This document shows positions 8,702 through 17,027 of a stretch of 64,000 bases of DNA, piece by piece. The first letter of the stretch is position 1. Every line of letters begins with the position of its first letter. The notes beneath the pieces were generated by a model that ran no database searches, had not been told where the DNA came from, and saw only the letters and a list, made by a program, of their open reading frames with translations. A program made the translations under genes and the position numbers. This DNA is from Bradyrhizobium septentrionale (GTDB lineage: Bacteria; Pseudomonadota; Alphaproteobacteria; Rhizobiales; Xanthobacteraceae), in the NCBI RefSeq assembly GCF_011516645.4, contig NZ_CP088285.1:1550001-1614000 (forward strand), read 5' to 3'.

Positions 8702-10336
8702 GTGCCGACCGAACGCTCGTCGACTTGGGTGGGCTCATTAGTGCTGGCTGTCTTCGCACGCCGCTGCAATCTGCTGTCGCTGCCTAAGGCCGGGTACCAA
8801 GTCGGCCTGAGCGCGCTGTTGCTATTGGCGGGCGCGGGATCTGTGCACGACGCGACGGCGCTGAACCAGACCCGCACCCTCTCCTTCCACCACACCCATT
8901 CCGGCGAAGACCTCACCGTCACCTTCAAGCGTGATGGCCGCTACGACGAAGCCGCGCTGAAGCAGCTCAATCACTTCCTGCGCGACTGGCGCTCCCAGGA
9001 TGAGACGGTGATGGACCGTCACTTGTTCGACATCCTCTGGGAAGTCTATAGCGACGTCGGCGGCAAGCAGCCGATCCAGATCATCTCCGCCTATCGCGCC
9101 CCCGCCACCAACGCCATGCTCCGCCGCCGCTCCTCGGGCGTTGCGCGCCACAGCCAGCACATGCTGGGCCATGCGATGGACTTCTTCATCCCGGGCGTAC
9201 CGCTGGAGCAGATTCGCTTCGCCGGCCTCCGCCTGCAACGCGGCGGCGTCGGCTTCTATCCGACCTCGGGCTCGCCGTTCGTCCATCTCGACACCGGCAG
9301 CATTCGCCACTGGCCCCGCATGACCCGCGATCAGCTGGTCAGGGTGTTCCCCGACGGCCGCACCGTCCATGTCCCGACCGACGGCACGCCGCTGAAGGGC
9401 TATGAGCTCGCCAGGGCCGACATCGAACGCCGCGGCGATGGTGACAATGCAGCTGTTATCAGCAAGCCGAACCTGTTCGCGAAACTGTTCGGCGCCGGCA
9501 AGTCGGGCGACGACGAGGACGAAGGTTCGTCTGCTGTGAACGACAAGCCCGCGGCCAATACCGTGGTCGCAGCCGCAGCGCCCGCCAAAGCCGCCGATCC
9601 CGTTCCGATGCCGCGCGCCAAGCCGCAGCAGTTCGCCGCCGCCATCCAGCTTGCCGCCGCCGACGCGCAGCTCGTCCCGATGCCGAAGGCCAAGCCCGCG
9701 GTGCAAGTGGTGCAGACGGCCGAGAGCACCGCGCCGCAATCGCCCGCTGACATCATCAATGCCCGCGGCTTCTGGGGTGACGATTCAGCGGCGCCGAAGC
9801 AGGCATCGGCGGCGCAGATCGCCGCGCTGAAGGCCCGTGAAGCCGTCGGCGCCGCCGACCCGCAGACCACCGCCAGCGCGACCGAGAACTTCAACAAGGC
9901 ACTCGCCTACGTTCCGGCCAGCTCGCCGGTCGATCGCGCCAACATCGTCGCGGCGACGGCGCCGATCCCGCGCAATGTACGGCCGACCCGCAATGCGGCT
10001 GCGCCGGCCACCGAAATCAACACCGTCGTTGCGAAGGGCGCGCCCGGCCAGGGCGTGATCACCACGTCGGCGCGGATCTCTGCTGCCAAAGGCAACGACG
10101 TCTGGATGCGCGTGGTGATGCTGGCGCCGAGCGCGAGCACCGGCATGCTGACCACGGTGCTGGGCGACACCGACATGAGCCTGATGCGGGCGCACTTCGT
10201 GAAGCCGCAGGCCGCCGTCGCCATGACCTTCTCGGAAGATCCGATGATGGGCATGACCTGCGACCGCTTCTCGGGCTCGGCGACAAGTCTCCTGACGACC
10301 CAGTCGTTCGTGCTGCGCACCGCCTCGCTGCGGTAA
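8702..10336 (+). CDS. DUF882 / YcbK-like (peptidase M15-type) exported protein
   Basis: A 544-residue protein whose first 40 residues include a hydrophobic export segment (VGLSALLLLAGAGSV). Residues about 75-235 form a DUF882/YcbK domain, related to M15 D,D-carboxypeptidases. They include IISAYRAPATNAMLRRRS, the zinc-ligand pattern HSQHMLGHAMDFF with His and Asp, and FVHLDTGSIRHWP with a further His. The C-terminal half is low complexity, rich in Ala, Pro and Lys with repeated VPMPKAKP-type units, and shows no domain I recognise. GTG 8702 is the longest start; a start nearer the hydrophobic segment is possible. It probably acts on peptidoglycan peptides in the periplasm, alongside the transpeptidase just upstream. 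Confidence 0.85.
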   Translation: MPTERSSTWVGSLVLAVFARRCNLLSLPKAGYQVGLSALLLLAGAGSVHDATALNQTRTLSFHHTHSGEDLTVTFKRDGRYDEAALKQLNHFLRDWRSQDETVMDRHLFDILWEVYSDVGGKQPIQIISAYRAPATNAMLRRRSSGVARHSQHMLGHAMDFFIPGVPLEQIRFAGLRLQRGGVGFYPTSGSPFVHLDTGSIRHWPRMTRDQLVRVFPDGRTVHVPTDGTPLKGYELARADIERRGDGDNAAVISKPNLFAKLFGAGKSGDDEDEGSSAVNDKPAANTVVAAAAPAKAADPVPMPRAKPQQFAAAIQLAAADAQLVPMPKAKPAVQVVQTAESTAPQSPADIINARGFWGDDSAAPKQASAAQIAALKAREAVGAADPQTTASATENFNKALAYVPASSPVDRANIVAATAPIPRNVRPTRNAAAPATEINTVVAKGAPGQGVITTSARISAAKGNDVWMRVVMLAPSASTGMLTTVLGDTDMSLMRAHFVKPQAAVAMTFSEDPMMGMTCDRFSGSATSLLTTQSFVLRTASLR

Positions 10337-10367
10337 GCTCTTCCCACAACATCCTTCATCGAGCCGG

Positions 10368-12134
10368 TCAGGCCGGCAGTCCTGCCTTGAGCAGGCCGGC
10401 CTCGTAGCGCGCCCGGTCGGGTTCGCGCTTGTAGTGCTGGGTCGTCAGATGGGCGGCGACCGAGAAGGCCGGCTCGCGCTTCATCACCTCGGCGGCGTGC
10501 GCGGAGGCCGCCACCGGGTTGCCCATCTGCGCCAGGGTCGCCGCGAGGAAGGCATGATGGGTGTGGTCGGCCCGCGTGATCCGCGAGAACGCCTCGGCCG
10601 CATCGGCGTATTTCTCGGCACAATAGCAGGCGCGGCCGAGATGGCTCCAGAAGCGCTCCGGATGGAACGGATTGAGGCGCATCGCCCGCTTGATCCAGTC
10701 AATGCCCTCCTCCGGCCGCCCGAGCCAGGTCAGCAGCTCGCCCTGCTGCACCACGACGAGGTCATAGTTCGGGTTGAGCGCGAGCGCGCGCTCCTGATGG
10801 AAGGCTGCCTTGTCATGGTCGTCGCGGTTGAGGTTCAGCGCGGCGAGGATCCGGTGCACGTCGCTGTCGTTGTCGTCGAGCTTGAGGGCGATCTCGAGCT
10901 CTGCGGCCACCTGGGCGAAGGTCGCGTCGCGATCCTCGCACCAATTGTAGACCCAGGTCTGCCCGAGCACGCAGGCCCGCCAGGCGTGCGCATGTGCATA
11001 GTTGGGGTCGAGCACGATGGCCCGCTCGAGCAGGCGCTGCGCCTCCGCATTGTCGTCGCGCGCCGAGCGATGATGCAGCACCTTGGCAGCCAGCACGCAC
11101 TCATAGGCTGCCATGTTGTCGGTCGGCTTGCGCTTGACGCGGTCATGCGTGGCGGCCTCGACGCGCCCCGGCAGCGTCGACACGATCGCGCGCGTCATCT
11201 CGTCCTGGATGGCGAAGATATCGGCCAGCTCGCGGTCGTAGCGCTCGGCCCAGACGTGCCGGTCCGCCTCGGCATCGATCAGCTGCACCGTGACGCGGAT
11301 CCGACCGCCGGCCTTGCGCACGCTGCCCTCCAGCACATAGTCGACCGCGAATTCCTTCGCGACGTCCTGCACCTTCACGGCCTTGCCCTTGTACACAAAG
11401 GTCGAGTTGCGCGAGATCACCAGCAGATCGTGGAAGCGCGACAGCTCGGTGATGATGTCCTCGGTGAGCCCGTCGGCGAAGAATTCCTGCTCCGGATCGC
11501 CGCTCATGTTGACCAGCGGCAGCACCGCAATCGACGGCTTCCTGGCGACGACGGGCGCCGCCGCCGCCCCCTTCGGGTGCTCGGCAACGGCCCTGGCATC
11601 CGACGAGAGATGGACGCGGAAAACCCGGATCGGGCGTGCGATGTTCTTGACGGTCTGATCGCCGAGATCCTCGAAGCTCAGATCTTCCAGGCGATCGCCG
11701 ACCTGATCGCGGACCGCGCCGGAAATGCAGATGCCGCCGGGCTCGGCCAGCACCTCGAGGCGCGACGCGACATTGACGCCGTCGCCGAAGATGTCGGCGC
11801 CGTCAACGATCACATCGCCGAGATTGATGCCGATACGAAACTGCATCCACCGTGCCGGCGCGACGTCGGTGTTGCGTTTGGCCATCCGGCGCTGGACCTC
11901 GGCCGCGCACAGCACCGCATCGACGACGCTGTGGAACTCGACCAGCAGGCCGTCGCCGGTGGTCTTGATGATGCGGCCGCGATTCTTGGTGATGGCGGGA
12001 TCGATCAGTTCGATCCGATGGGTCTTGAGGCGCGCAAGGGTGCCCGTCTCGTCAGCCTCCATGAGCCGACTAAAGCCGACCATATCGGCGGCGAGCACCG
12101 CAGCGAGCCGGCGCTCTGGTCCTGGCACGTCCAT
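10368..12134 (-). CDS. Class III adenylate/guanylate cyclase with TolB-N-like and TPR domains
   Basis: Predicted nucleotide cyclase (588 aa) common in multiple copies in Bradyrhizobium. The N-terminal cyclase homology domain (about 8-180) shows the metal-binding Asp in LAADMVGFSRLMEADE, a second Asp in GINLGDVIVDGADIFGDG, and NVASRLEVLAEPGGICIS. A middle domain (about 200-330) starts SIAVLPLVNMSGDPEQEFF and matches the FlgO/TolB-N-like region usually found in these proteins (SRNSTFVYKGKAVKVQDVAK). The C-terminal 230 residues are TPR-like repeats (LERAIVLDPNYAHAHAW, ALALNPNYD). No membrane segment is evident. The signal it senses is unknown. Confidence 0.9.
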   Translation of the reverse strand: MDVPGPERRLAAVLAADMVGFSRLMEADETGTLARLKTHRIELIDPAITKNRGRIIKTTGDGLLVEFHSVVDAVLCAAEVQRRMAKRNTDVAPARWMQFRIGINLGDVIVDGADIFGDGVNVASRLEVLAEPGGICISGAVRDQVGDRLEDLSFEDLGDQTVKNIARPIRVFRVHLSSDARAVAEHPKGAAAAPVVARKPSIAVLPLVNMSGDPEQEFFADGLTEDIITELSRFHDLLVISRNSTFVYKGKAVKVQDVAKEFAVDYVLEGSVRKAGGRIRVTVQLIDAEADRHVWAERYDRELADIFAIQDEMTRAIVSTLPGRVEAATHDRVKRKPTDNMAAYECVLAAKVLHHRSARDDNAEAQRLLERAIVLDPNYAHAHAWRACVLGQTWVYNWCEDRDATFAQVAAELEIALKLDDNDSDVHRILAALNLNRDDHDKAAFHQERALALNPNYDLVVVQQGELLTWLGRPEEGIDWIKRAMRLNPFHPERFWSHLGRACYCAEKYADAAEAFSRITRADHTHHAFLAATLAQMGNPVAASAHAAEVMKREPAFSVAAHLTTQHYKREPDRARYEAGLLKAGLPA

Positions 12135-12143
12135 TTGAACGAT

Positions 12144-12167
12144 CTGCCCGGTTACCTCGCCGGGCAG
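12144..12167 (-). promoter_or_regulatory. Perfect inverted repeat just upstream of the cyclase gene
   Basis: CTGCCCGG and CCGGGCAG (8 bp each, 8-nt spacer) lie 10 to 33 nt before the cyclase start codon. It could be an operator or a leader hairpin masking translation. There is no T-run, so it is not a standard terminator. Confidence 0.3.
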
Positions 12168-12269
12168 TCTAGCAGTTCACGGGATTTCACCCAAGCCTTG
12201 TTCGCTGAACGCGCCTCGGGCGCCCGAAAGGCCGCCCGGCGCGCTTGCCGGCCGAGAACGCCGGCCGCC

Positions 12270-12542
12270 TCAGAGCATCCCGAGCGCCTGCATGTAGGTC
12301 TCCAGGATGGTCTCCTGCTCCTGGCGCTCGTTGGCGTCCTGCTTGCGCAGGCGCACGATGGTGCGCAGCGCCTTGACGTCGAAGCCGTTGCCCTTGGCCT
12401 CGGCATAGACGTCACGGATGTCGTCCGAGATCGTCTTCTTTTCTTCTTCCAGCCGCTCGATGCGCTCGATGATGGACTTCAGCTGGTCCTTGGCAAATCG
12501 CGTTGCGGGCTCATCCTGAACGGCGGCAGACGTGGTGGCCAT
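12270..12542 (-). CDS. DUF2312 (UPF0335) family protein
   Basis: Small 90-residue protein of the alphaproteobacterial DUF2312/UPF0335 family. The diagnostic core is [20 protein letters not shown], followed by [20 protein letters not shown] and [10 protein letters not shown], predicted to be a helical, partly coiled-coil protein that resembles the GapR family of AT-rich DNA-binding proteins. In that family the related Caulobacter GapR binds overtwisted DNA ahead of replication and transcription forks; this function is inferred from the shared core and was not shown here. The start at [11 protein letters not shown] was chosen because the 29 upstream codons are not family-like. The next gene on the same strand is DUF1244. 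Confidence 0.9.
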   Translation of the reverse strand: MATTSAAVQDEPATRFAKDQLKSIIERIERLEEEKKTISDDIRDVYAEAKGNGFDVKALRTIVRLRKQDANERQEQETILETYMQALGML

Positions 12543-12716
12543 CGCGTACTCCTGAAATGGCAATGAAATGTCGCGCGAATACGCGCCACGCGCACCGCTT
12601 GCTGCGGGCGACCCTCGATTTTGGCGCACGTTCCGTCAAGGAAACATCGCGCTCATCCACAGCGCGCCCACAGGAGATGCAGGCGGCCACGGAACTGACG
12701 TCACACAGGCTGAGAT

Positions 12717-13019
12717 TTAATGCCCGCTTTGGGCCTTCTTCATCGCCGCGAGTTGCTCCGGCGTCGCGCTGCCCTGATACTTCGCCTTCCATTCCTCGTA
12801 GGGCATGCCGTAGACCGCTTCGCGGCTCTCGTCCTTGCTCACGGCAAGGCCCTTGGCGTCGGCCTCTTCCTTCATCCAGTTGGACAGGCAGTTGCGGCAG
12901 AAGCCGGCCAGGTTCATCAGGTCGATGTTCTGGACATCGGTCCGGTTGCGCAGATGATCGACGAGGCGCCGGAAGACCGCGGCCTCGAGTTCTGTTCTGG
13001 TTTTGTCGTCAATGCTCAT
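12717..13019 (-). CDS. DUF1244 domain protein
   Basis: A 100-residue soluble protein of the DUF1244 family. The conserved core has VFRRLVDHLRNRTDVQNID, a GFCRNCLSNW segment with two Cys, and the motif YGMPYEEWKAKYQ near the C-terminus. Function is unknown. It lies on the minus strand upstream of DUF2312 and divergent from DUF1036-pyk; this set of small conserved genes beside pyk is typical of Bradyrhizobium-like genomes. Confidence 0.9.
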   Translation of the reverse strand: MSIDDKTRTELEAAVFRRLVDHLRNRTDVQNIDLMNLAGFCRNCLSNWMKEEADAKGLAVSKDESREAVYGMPYEEWKAKYQGSATPEQLAAMKKAQSGH

Positions 13020-13215
13020 CTTCGTGATCCCGGTGTGTCGCGCTCACCATATTGATATCAAGTGGGAATTGTCACAGATTTTGCCATATCGGCGCGCAAA
13101 ACGGACCTGTCCGGCCAAATTTGCCCTGGTCCCGCAGCATGGCAGATGGCGCTCGCCCGTTGACAGCGCCTGCCGGGCACGCGAAATCGATAATGATTTG
13201 ATATAGCTTCGCCGC

Positions 13216-13824
13216 ATGAGCCCAATAGATTCTCCCGCCTCAGCTCCCCGCACCATCCGCCTGACCCTGGCCGGCATCCTGCCGGTGCTGGCGCTTGTCG
13301 CGGCCTGCCTGTGGACGAGCCCGGCGGCCGCCGATTTCCGGCTCTGCAACAACACCTCGAGCCGGGTCGGGATCGCGCTCGGCTACAAGGACGCCGAGGG
13401 CTGGACCACCGAAGGCTGGTGGAACGTGTCGTCGCGGACCTGCGAGACCTTGCTGCGCGGCAACCTTGTGGCGCGCTACTACTACATCTACGCTCTCGAC
13501 TATGATCGCGGCGGCGAATGGTCCGGCCAGGCCTTCATGTGCTCGCGCGACAAGGAATTCACCATCAAGGGTACCGAGAATTGCCTAGCGCGCGGCTTTG
13601 ACCGCACCGGCTTCTTCGAGGTCGACACCGGCGAGCAGCGTGCATGGACCGTCCAACTGACCGAAGCCAACGAACAACAGCCGCAGAAAGTACCGGGAAT
13701 GCCGGGCGGCGTGGGCCCAGGAAGCCCCGGAGCGATGCCGGGCCTGCCGAACCCGCCGCCGGGCGCAGCGCCTCCGGGCGCGTCTGGTCTGCCGCCAGCC
13801 GCCCCACCCGGAAGCAAGCAATGA
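13216..13824 (+). CDS. DUF1036 exported protein
   Basis: A 202-residue secreted or periplasmic protein. Residues about 15-38 form a hydrophobic signal (IRLTLAGILPVLALVAACLW), with cleavage near AAADF. The DUF1036 domain (about 38-155) begins DFRLCNNTSSRVGIALGY and has paired Cys residues (CNN, TCETLL, MCSRD, ENCLAR) that probably form disulphides. The tail (about 160-202) is Pro/Gly-rich. Its stop codon overlaps the start of pyk (ATGA at 13821-13824), so the two are translationally coupled. The role of DUF1036 is unknown. Confidence 0.88.
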   Translation: MSPIDSPASAPRTIRLTLAGILPVLALVAACLWTSPAAADFRLCNNTSSRVGIALGYKDAEGWTTEGWWNVSSRTCETLLRGNLVARYYYIYALDYDRGGEWSGQAFMCSRDKEFTIKGTENCLARGFDRTGFFEVDTGEQRAWTVQLTEANEQQPQKVPGMPGGVGPGSPGAMPGLPNPPPGAAPPGASGLPPAAPPGSKQ

Positions 13825-15257
13825 GACGACTGCGTCGAATCAAGATCCTCGCAACGCTCGGCCCAGCCTCTTCAGACAGCGCGATGATCCGCAAGCTGTT
13901 CGAGGCGGGCGCCGACGTCTTCCGCATCAACATGAGCCACACGCCGCATGACAAGATGCGGGAGCTGGTCAAGACCATCCGCAATGTCGAATCGAGCTAC
14001 GGCCGGCCGATCGGCATCCTGGTCGACCTGCAGGGGCCGAAGCTGCGGGTCGGCGCGTTCGCGGAAGGATCGACCCAGTTGAAGAACGGCCAGAGCTTCA
14101 TTCTGGATTCCGACAAGACGCCCGGCGACAACAGCCGCGTCCAGCTCCCGCATCCGGAAATCCTCGCCGCGCTCCGGCCCGGACATGCGCTGCTGCTCGA
14201 CGACGGCAAGGTGCGGCTGATCGCCGAGGAAACCTCGCCCGACCGCGCGGTGACGCGTGTCGTGATCGGCGGCAAGATGTCGGACCGCAAGGGCGTCAGC
14301 CTGCCTGATACCGACCTGCCCGTCTCGGCGATGACCGCAAAGGACCGCGCCGATCTGGAGGCCGCGCTGCCGGAAGGGATCGACTGGGTCGCGCTGTCCT
14401 TCGTGCAGCGTGCCGAGGACGTGATCGAGGCCAAGAAGATGATCCGCGGCCGCGCCGCTGTGATGGCCAAGATCGAGAAGCCGCAGGCGATCGACCGCCT
14501 CGCCGACATCATCGATGCGGCGGACGCGCTGATGGTGGCGCGCGGCGATCTCGGTGTCGAGCTGCCGCTGGAGCGGGTGCCGAGCCTGCAGAAGCAGATG
14601 ATCCGGATGGCGCGGCGCGCCGGCCGGCCGGTGGTGGTCGCGACCCAGATGCTGGAATCGATGATCCAGGCGCCGGTGCCGACGCGCGCCGAGGTCTCCG
14701 ACGTCGCCACCGCCGTCTACGAAGGCGCCGACGCCATCATGCTGTCGGCGGAATCGGCCGCCGGCAAGTTCCCGGTCGAGGCGGTCTCGACCATGAACCG
14801 CATCGGCGAAGAAGTGGAGCGCGACCCGACCTATCGCAGCGTGCTCAACGCGCAGCGCGTCGATCCGGAGCCAACGGTGGGCGACGCCATTGCCGACGCC
14901 GCGCGGCAGATCGCCGAGACGCTCGATCTGTCGGCGATCATCTGCTGGACCTCTTCGGGTTCGACCGCGATCCGCGTCGCGCGCGAGCGCCCGAAGGTCC
15001 CGGTGGTCGCGATCACGCCGAACCTCATCACCGGCCGAAAGCTGGCCGTGGTGTGGGGCGTGCATTGCGTGGTCGCCGAGGACGCCCATGATCTCGACGA
15101 CATGGTCGACCGCGCCGGCTCGATTGCGTTCCGCGACGGCTTTGCCAAGGCCGGCCAGCGCGTCATCATTGTCGCCGGCGTGCCGCTGCGTGCGCCCGGC
15201 ACCACCAACATGCTGCGCATCGCCTCGGTCGGCCCGAACGGCGACGCGCAGCTCTAG
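13821..15257 (+). CDS. pyk: Pyruvate kinase
   Basis: Glycolytic enzyme converting phosphoenolpyruvate and ADP to pyruvate and ATP (478 aa). It opens MRRLRRIKILATLGPASSD with the substrate-binding segment FRINMSH, and contains the metal/substrate site MVARGDLGVELPLERVP. The signature region VVATQMLESMIQAPVPTRAE and AIMLSAESAAGKFP follow, then the C-terminal regulatory domain (about 345-478). The start at 13821 is set by the ATGA overlap with DUF1036 and by family N-termini; the frame is open further upstream but lacks homology there. Its TAG stop lies inside the left end of a dispersed repeat. Confidence 0.96.
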   Translation: MRRLRRIKILATLGPASSDSAMIRKLFEAGADVFRINMSHTPHDKMRELVKTIRNVESSYGRPIGILVDLQGPKLRVGAFAEGSTQLKNGQSFILDSDKTPGDNSRVQLPHPEILAALRPGHALLLDDGKVRLIAEETSPDRAVTRVVIGGKMSDRKGVSLPDTDLPVSAMTAKDRADLEAALPEGIDWVALSFVQRAEDVIEAKKMIRGRAAVMAKIEKPQAIDRLADIIDAADALMVARGDLGVELPLERVPSLQKQMIRMARRAGRPVVVATQMLESMIQAPVPTRAEVSDVATAVYEGADAIMLSAESAAGKFPVEAVSTMNRIGEEVERDPTYRSVLNAQRVDPEPTVGDAIADAARQIAETLDLSAIICWTSSGSTAIRVARERPKVPVVAITPNLITGRKLAVVWGVHCVVAEDAHDLDDMVDRAGSIAFRDGFAKAGQRVIIVAGVPLRAPGTTNMLRIASVGPNGDAQL

Positions 15258-15360
15258 AGCATTTTCGGTTCTGATTGGATCAGAACCGAAGCTCTAGATT
15301 CTTGTTTTGACGCGTTTTCTTCACGCGAACCGGTGTCCACTTCGCTCGAAAACGCTCTAG
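15254..15360. repeat. Dispersed 107-bp palindromic repeat with terminal inverted repeats
   Basis: The ends CTAGAGCATTTTCG (15254-15267) and CGAAAACGCTCTAG (15347-15360) are inverted repeats matching at 13 of 14 positions. Inside is a perfect 12-bp hairpin, TTCGGTTCTGAT/ATCAGAACCGAA (15264-15290, loop TGG). The sequence between, with CGCGTTTTCTTCACGCG, is of a kind I recognise as dispersed in Bradyrhizobium and Rhodopseudomonas intergenic regions. The left end supplies the TAG stop of pyk. The hairpin may also end pyk transcription. Confidence 0.75.
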
Positions 15361-15389
15361 CGTGCTCCGCGGCGCTTGGGGCGTGGCGA

Positions 15390-15818
15390 TCAGCCCTGCA
15401 ACGACGCGTCGAGCGTGATCTTGGTGTTGAGCAGTTTCGACACCGGACATCCGGCCTTCGCCTTGCCGGCCAACTCCTGGAACGCCGCGTTGTCGGCACC
15501 CGGAATCTTCGCCGACAGCGTCAGGTGCACCGCGGTGATGGCAAAGCCGTCGCCGACCTTCTCCAGCGTCACGTCGGCCCTGGTCTCCATGTGCTCGGCC
15601 GTGAGCTTGGCTTCGCCCAGGATCAGCGACAGCGCCATCGTGAAGCAGGCGGCGTGCGCCGCGCCGATCAGTTCCTCGGGGTTCGAACCGGGTTTGCCCT
15701 CGAAACGGCTGGCGAAGCCATAGGGATAATCCGAGAGCGCGCCGCTCTTGGTCGAGATCGCGCCCTTGCCGTCCTTGATGCCGTCCTGCCATTTGGCCGA
15801 GCCGTGGGTCGTCGTCAT
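15390..15818 (-). CDS. OsmC/Ohr-family peroxiredoxin-like protein
   Basis: Cytoplasmic peroxide-reducing protein of the OsmC superfamily (142 aa). The two reactive cysteines are visible: Cys in NPEELIGAAHAACFTMALS near residue 59 and Cys in KAGCPVSKLLNT near residue 124. The N-terminal GKGAISTKSGALSDYPYGF is characteristic of the OsmC subgroup. It lies 71 bp downstream of a TetR gene on the same strand, so the regulator could control it. It probably detoxifies organic hydroperoxides. Confidence 0.9.
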   Translation of the reverse strand: MTTTHGSAKWQDGIKDGKGAISTKSGALSDYPYGFASRFEGKPGSNPEELIGAAHAACFTMALSLILGEAKLTAEHMETRADVTLEKVGDGFAITAVHLTLSAKIPGADNAAFQELAGKAKAGCPVSKLLNTKITLDASLQG

Positions 15819-15889
15819 GCGTTGCTCCGTGAGGTGGTTGTGCCCAGCCCCGAAACTACAACGCCAATGCGACAGAAGCGTTCGCCGCG

Positions 15890-16564
15890 TCAGGCGCCGA
15901 CCAGCGCCTTTGCCGGGGTCGTCGCCTGCACCACGAGGCCGCGGGCGCGCGCATCCATGACGCCGACCGCGCGCAGCGCGAGCAGCGTCACGGTTTGCAC
16001 CGCATCGCGCAGCTTGATCGGATCGTCGAGATTGGCCGGCGCCAGCGGGCCGAGCAGCGCTTCGTGCAACGCGCCGAGCAAGGCCGTGGCGGCCAGCGCC
16101 GTATCCTGCGCCGGCAGATGCCCGGCACGCACGGCGGCGTCGATGCGCATGGCAAGCTCGCCGGAAATATCGCGGCGGCTGGCGAGGCGCGAGGCGGTGA
16201 CGTCGACATCGACAGGCTCGGCCAGGATGCCCCAGGCGAGCTTGCGCTGCGACAGCACGTGGACCGCAATCGTCGTCACCGCGGTGGCCAGCGCCGATGA
16301 CGGTCCGGGCGCGGCATCAGCGGCGCGCCGGATCGCGGACAATTCGTCGCGCGAGACTTCCGTGATCAATTCCGAGATCAGCTCGGCCTTCGACGGGAAA
16401 TAGCGATAGACCGTCCCGGCCGCGACATTGGCCCGCACCGCAACGGGTGCGATCTGGACCGCCGCCATGCCGCCCGCCGCCGCCGCGTCCCGCGCCGCCG
16501 ACAGGATGGCGCTGCGCCGGGCGGCCAGCCGTTTCACGACCTGATGAGTTCGCCGGTAGACCAT
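15890..16564 (-). CDS. TetR/AcrR family transcriptional regulator
   Basis: DNA-binding repressor-type protein (224 aa). The N-terminal helix-turn-helix is seen in VQIAPVAVRANVAAGTVYRYFPSKAELISELI (about residues 32-64), where AGTVYRYFPSKAEL is the recognition region. The rest is a helical ligand domain with no clear hint of the ligand. The start MVYRRTHQVVKRLAARR was chosen because upstream residues are not TetR-like. The gene is divergent from the membrane protein at 17028, separated by a long gap, and followed by osmC. Confidence 0.9.
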   Translation of the reverse strand: MVYRRTHQVVKRLAARRSAILSAARDAAAAGGMAAVQIAPVAVRANVAAGTVYRYFPSKAELISELITEVSRDELSAIRRAADAAPGPSSALATAVTTIAVHVLSQRKLAWGILAEPVDVDVTASRLASRRDISGELAMRIDAAVRAGHLPAQDTALAATALLGALHEALLGPLAPANLDDPIKLRDAVQTVTLLALRAVGVMDARARGLVVQATTPAKALVGA

Positions 16565-17027
16565 GGCGTTCCGTCCCCCACCGTGCGCCCCGGCCGGCGC
16601 CCACCGGCAGAACACACGCGTCTTCAATGTTTTGAACGATTGATCCCGCAATCGCCTGAAGAAGTGAACAACTATTCAGACTGGTTGACAAGCTGGAATT
16701 GTAGGGATTTTTTACAACCGCCGATGCCACCTCTGATTGTGCCGGCGGCGCGGCGGCCGGCAGGCCAGCGTCGGCCGGCAGGCCAGCGTCGGCCACGGGA
16801 TGTGGTGATCCGCTGCCCGCGGTTGGCAGCTTGCGATCACGTCGGAGCATGATCGAGATGGTAAATCGCGCGCTAACATGATCGCTCGAAATCGAGACGT
16901 CTATCTCACGCTGGTCAACGATGTCGCGGCCGCATTTACCCGAATTTATCGGTAGCCGTGGTCGAGTGCGCTTAAGCGCCACCCGTGGCGTTGTCTCTCG
17001 ATGCATCAGGCCGAAACCAGAAGGCGC
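16565..17027. other. 463-bp divergent intergenic region
   Basis: No gene was found in this stretch between the TetR gene and the membrane-protein gene. It holds a TGAA-N6-TTCA palindrome (16665-16678) that could be a TetR operator, and an exact tandem duplication of 18 bp at 16755-16790. The rest shows no clear promoter or terminator. Confidence 0.5.
16755..16790. repeat. 18-bp exact tandem duplication
   Basis: The unit GGCCGGCAGGCCAGCGTC occurs twice back to back (16755-16772 and 16773-16790), followed by GGCCA, the start of a third copy. It lies in the gap between two divergent genes. Confidence 0.9.

Noticed and set aside
10434..12566. 710-codon open frame on the plus strand opposite the cyclase gene
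   Set aside because: Antisense shadow; no recognisable motif, and the minus-strand cyclase has clear catalytic and TPR motifs.
13160..13188. TTGACA upstream of DUF1036 as a promoter
   Set aside because: No acceptable -10 at 16-18 bp; the nearest AT-rich hexamer is 23 bp away.
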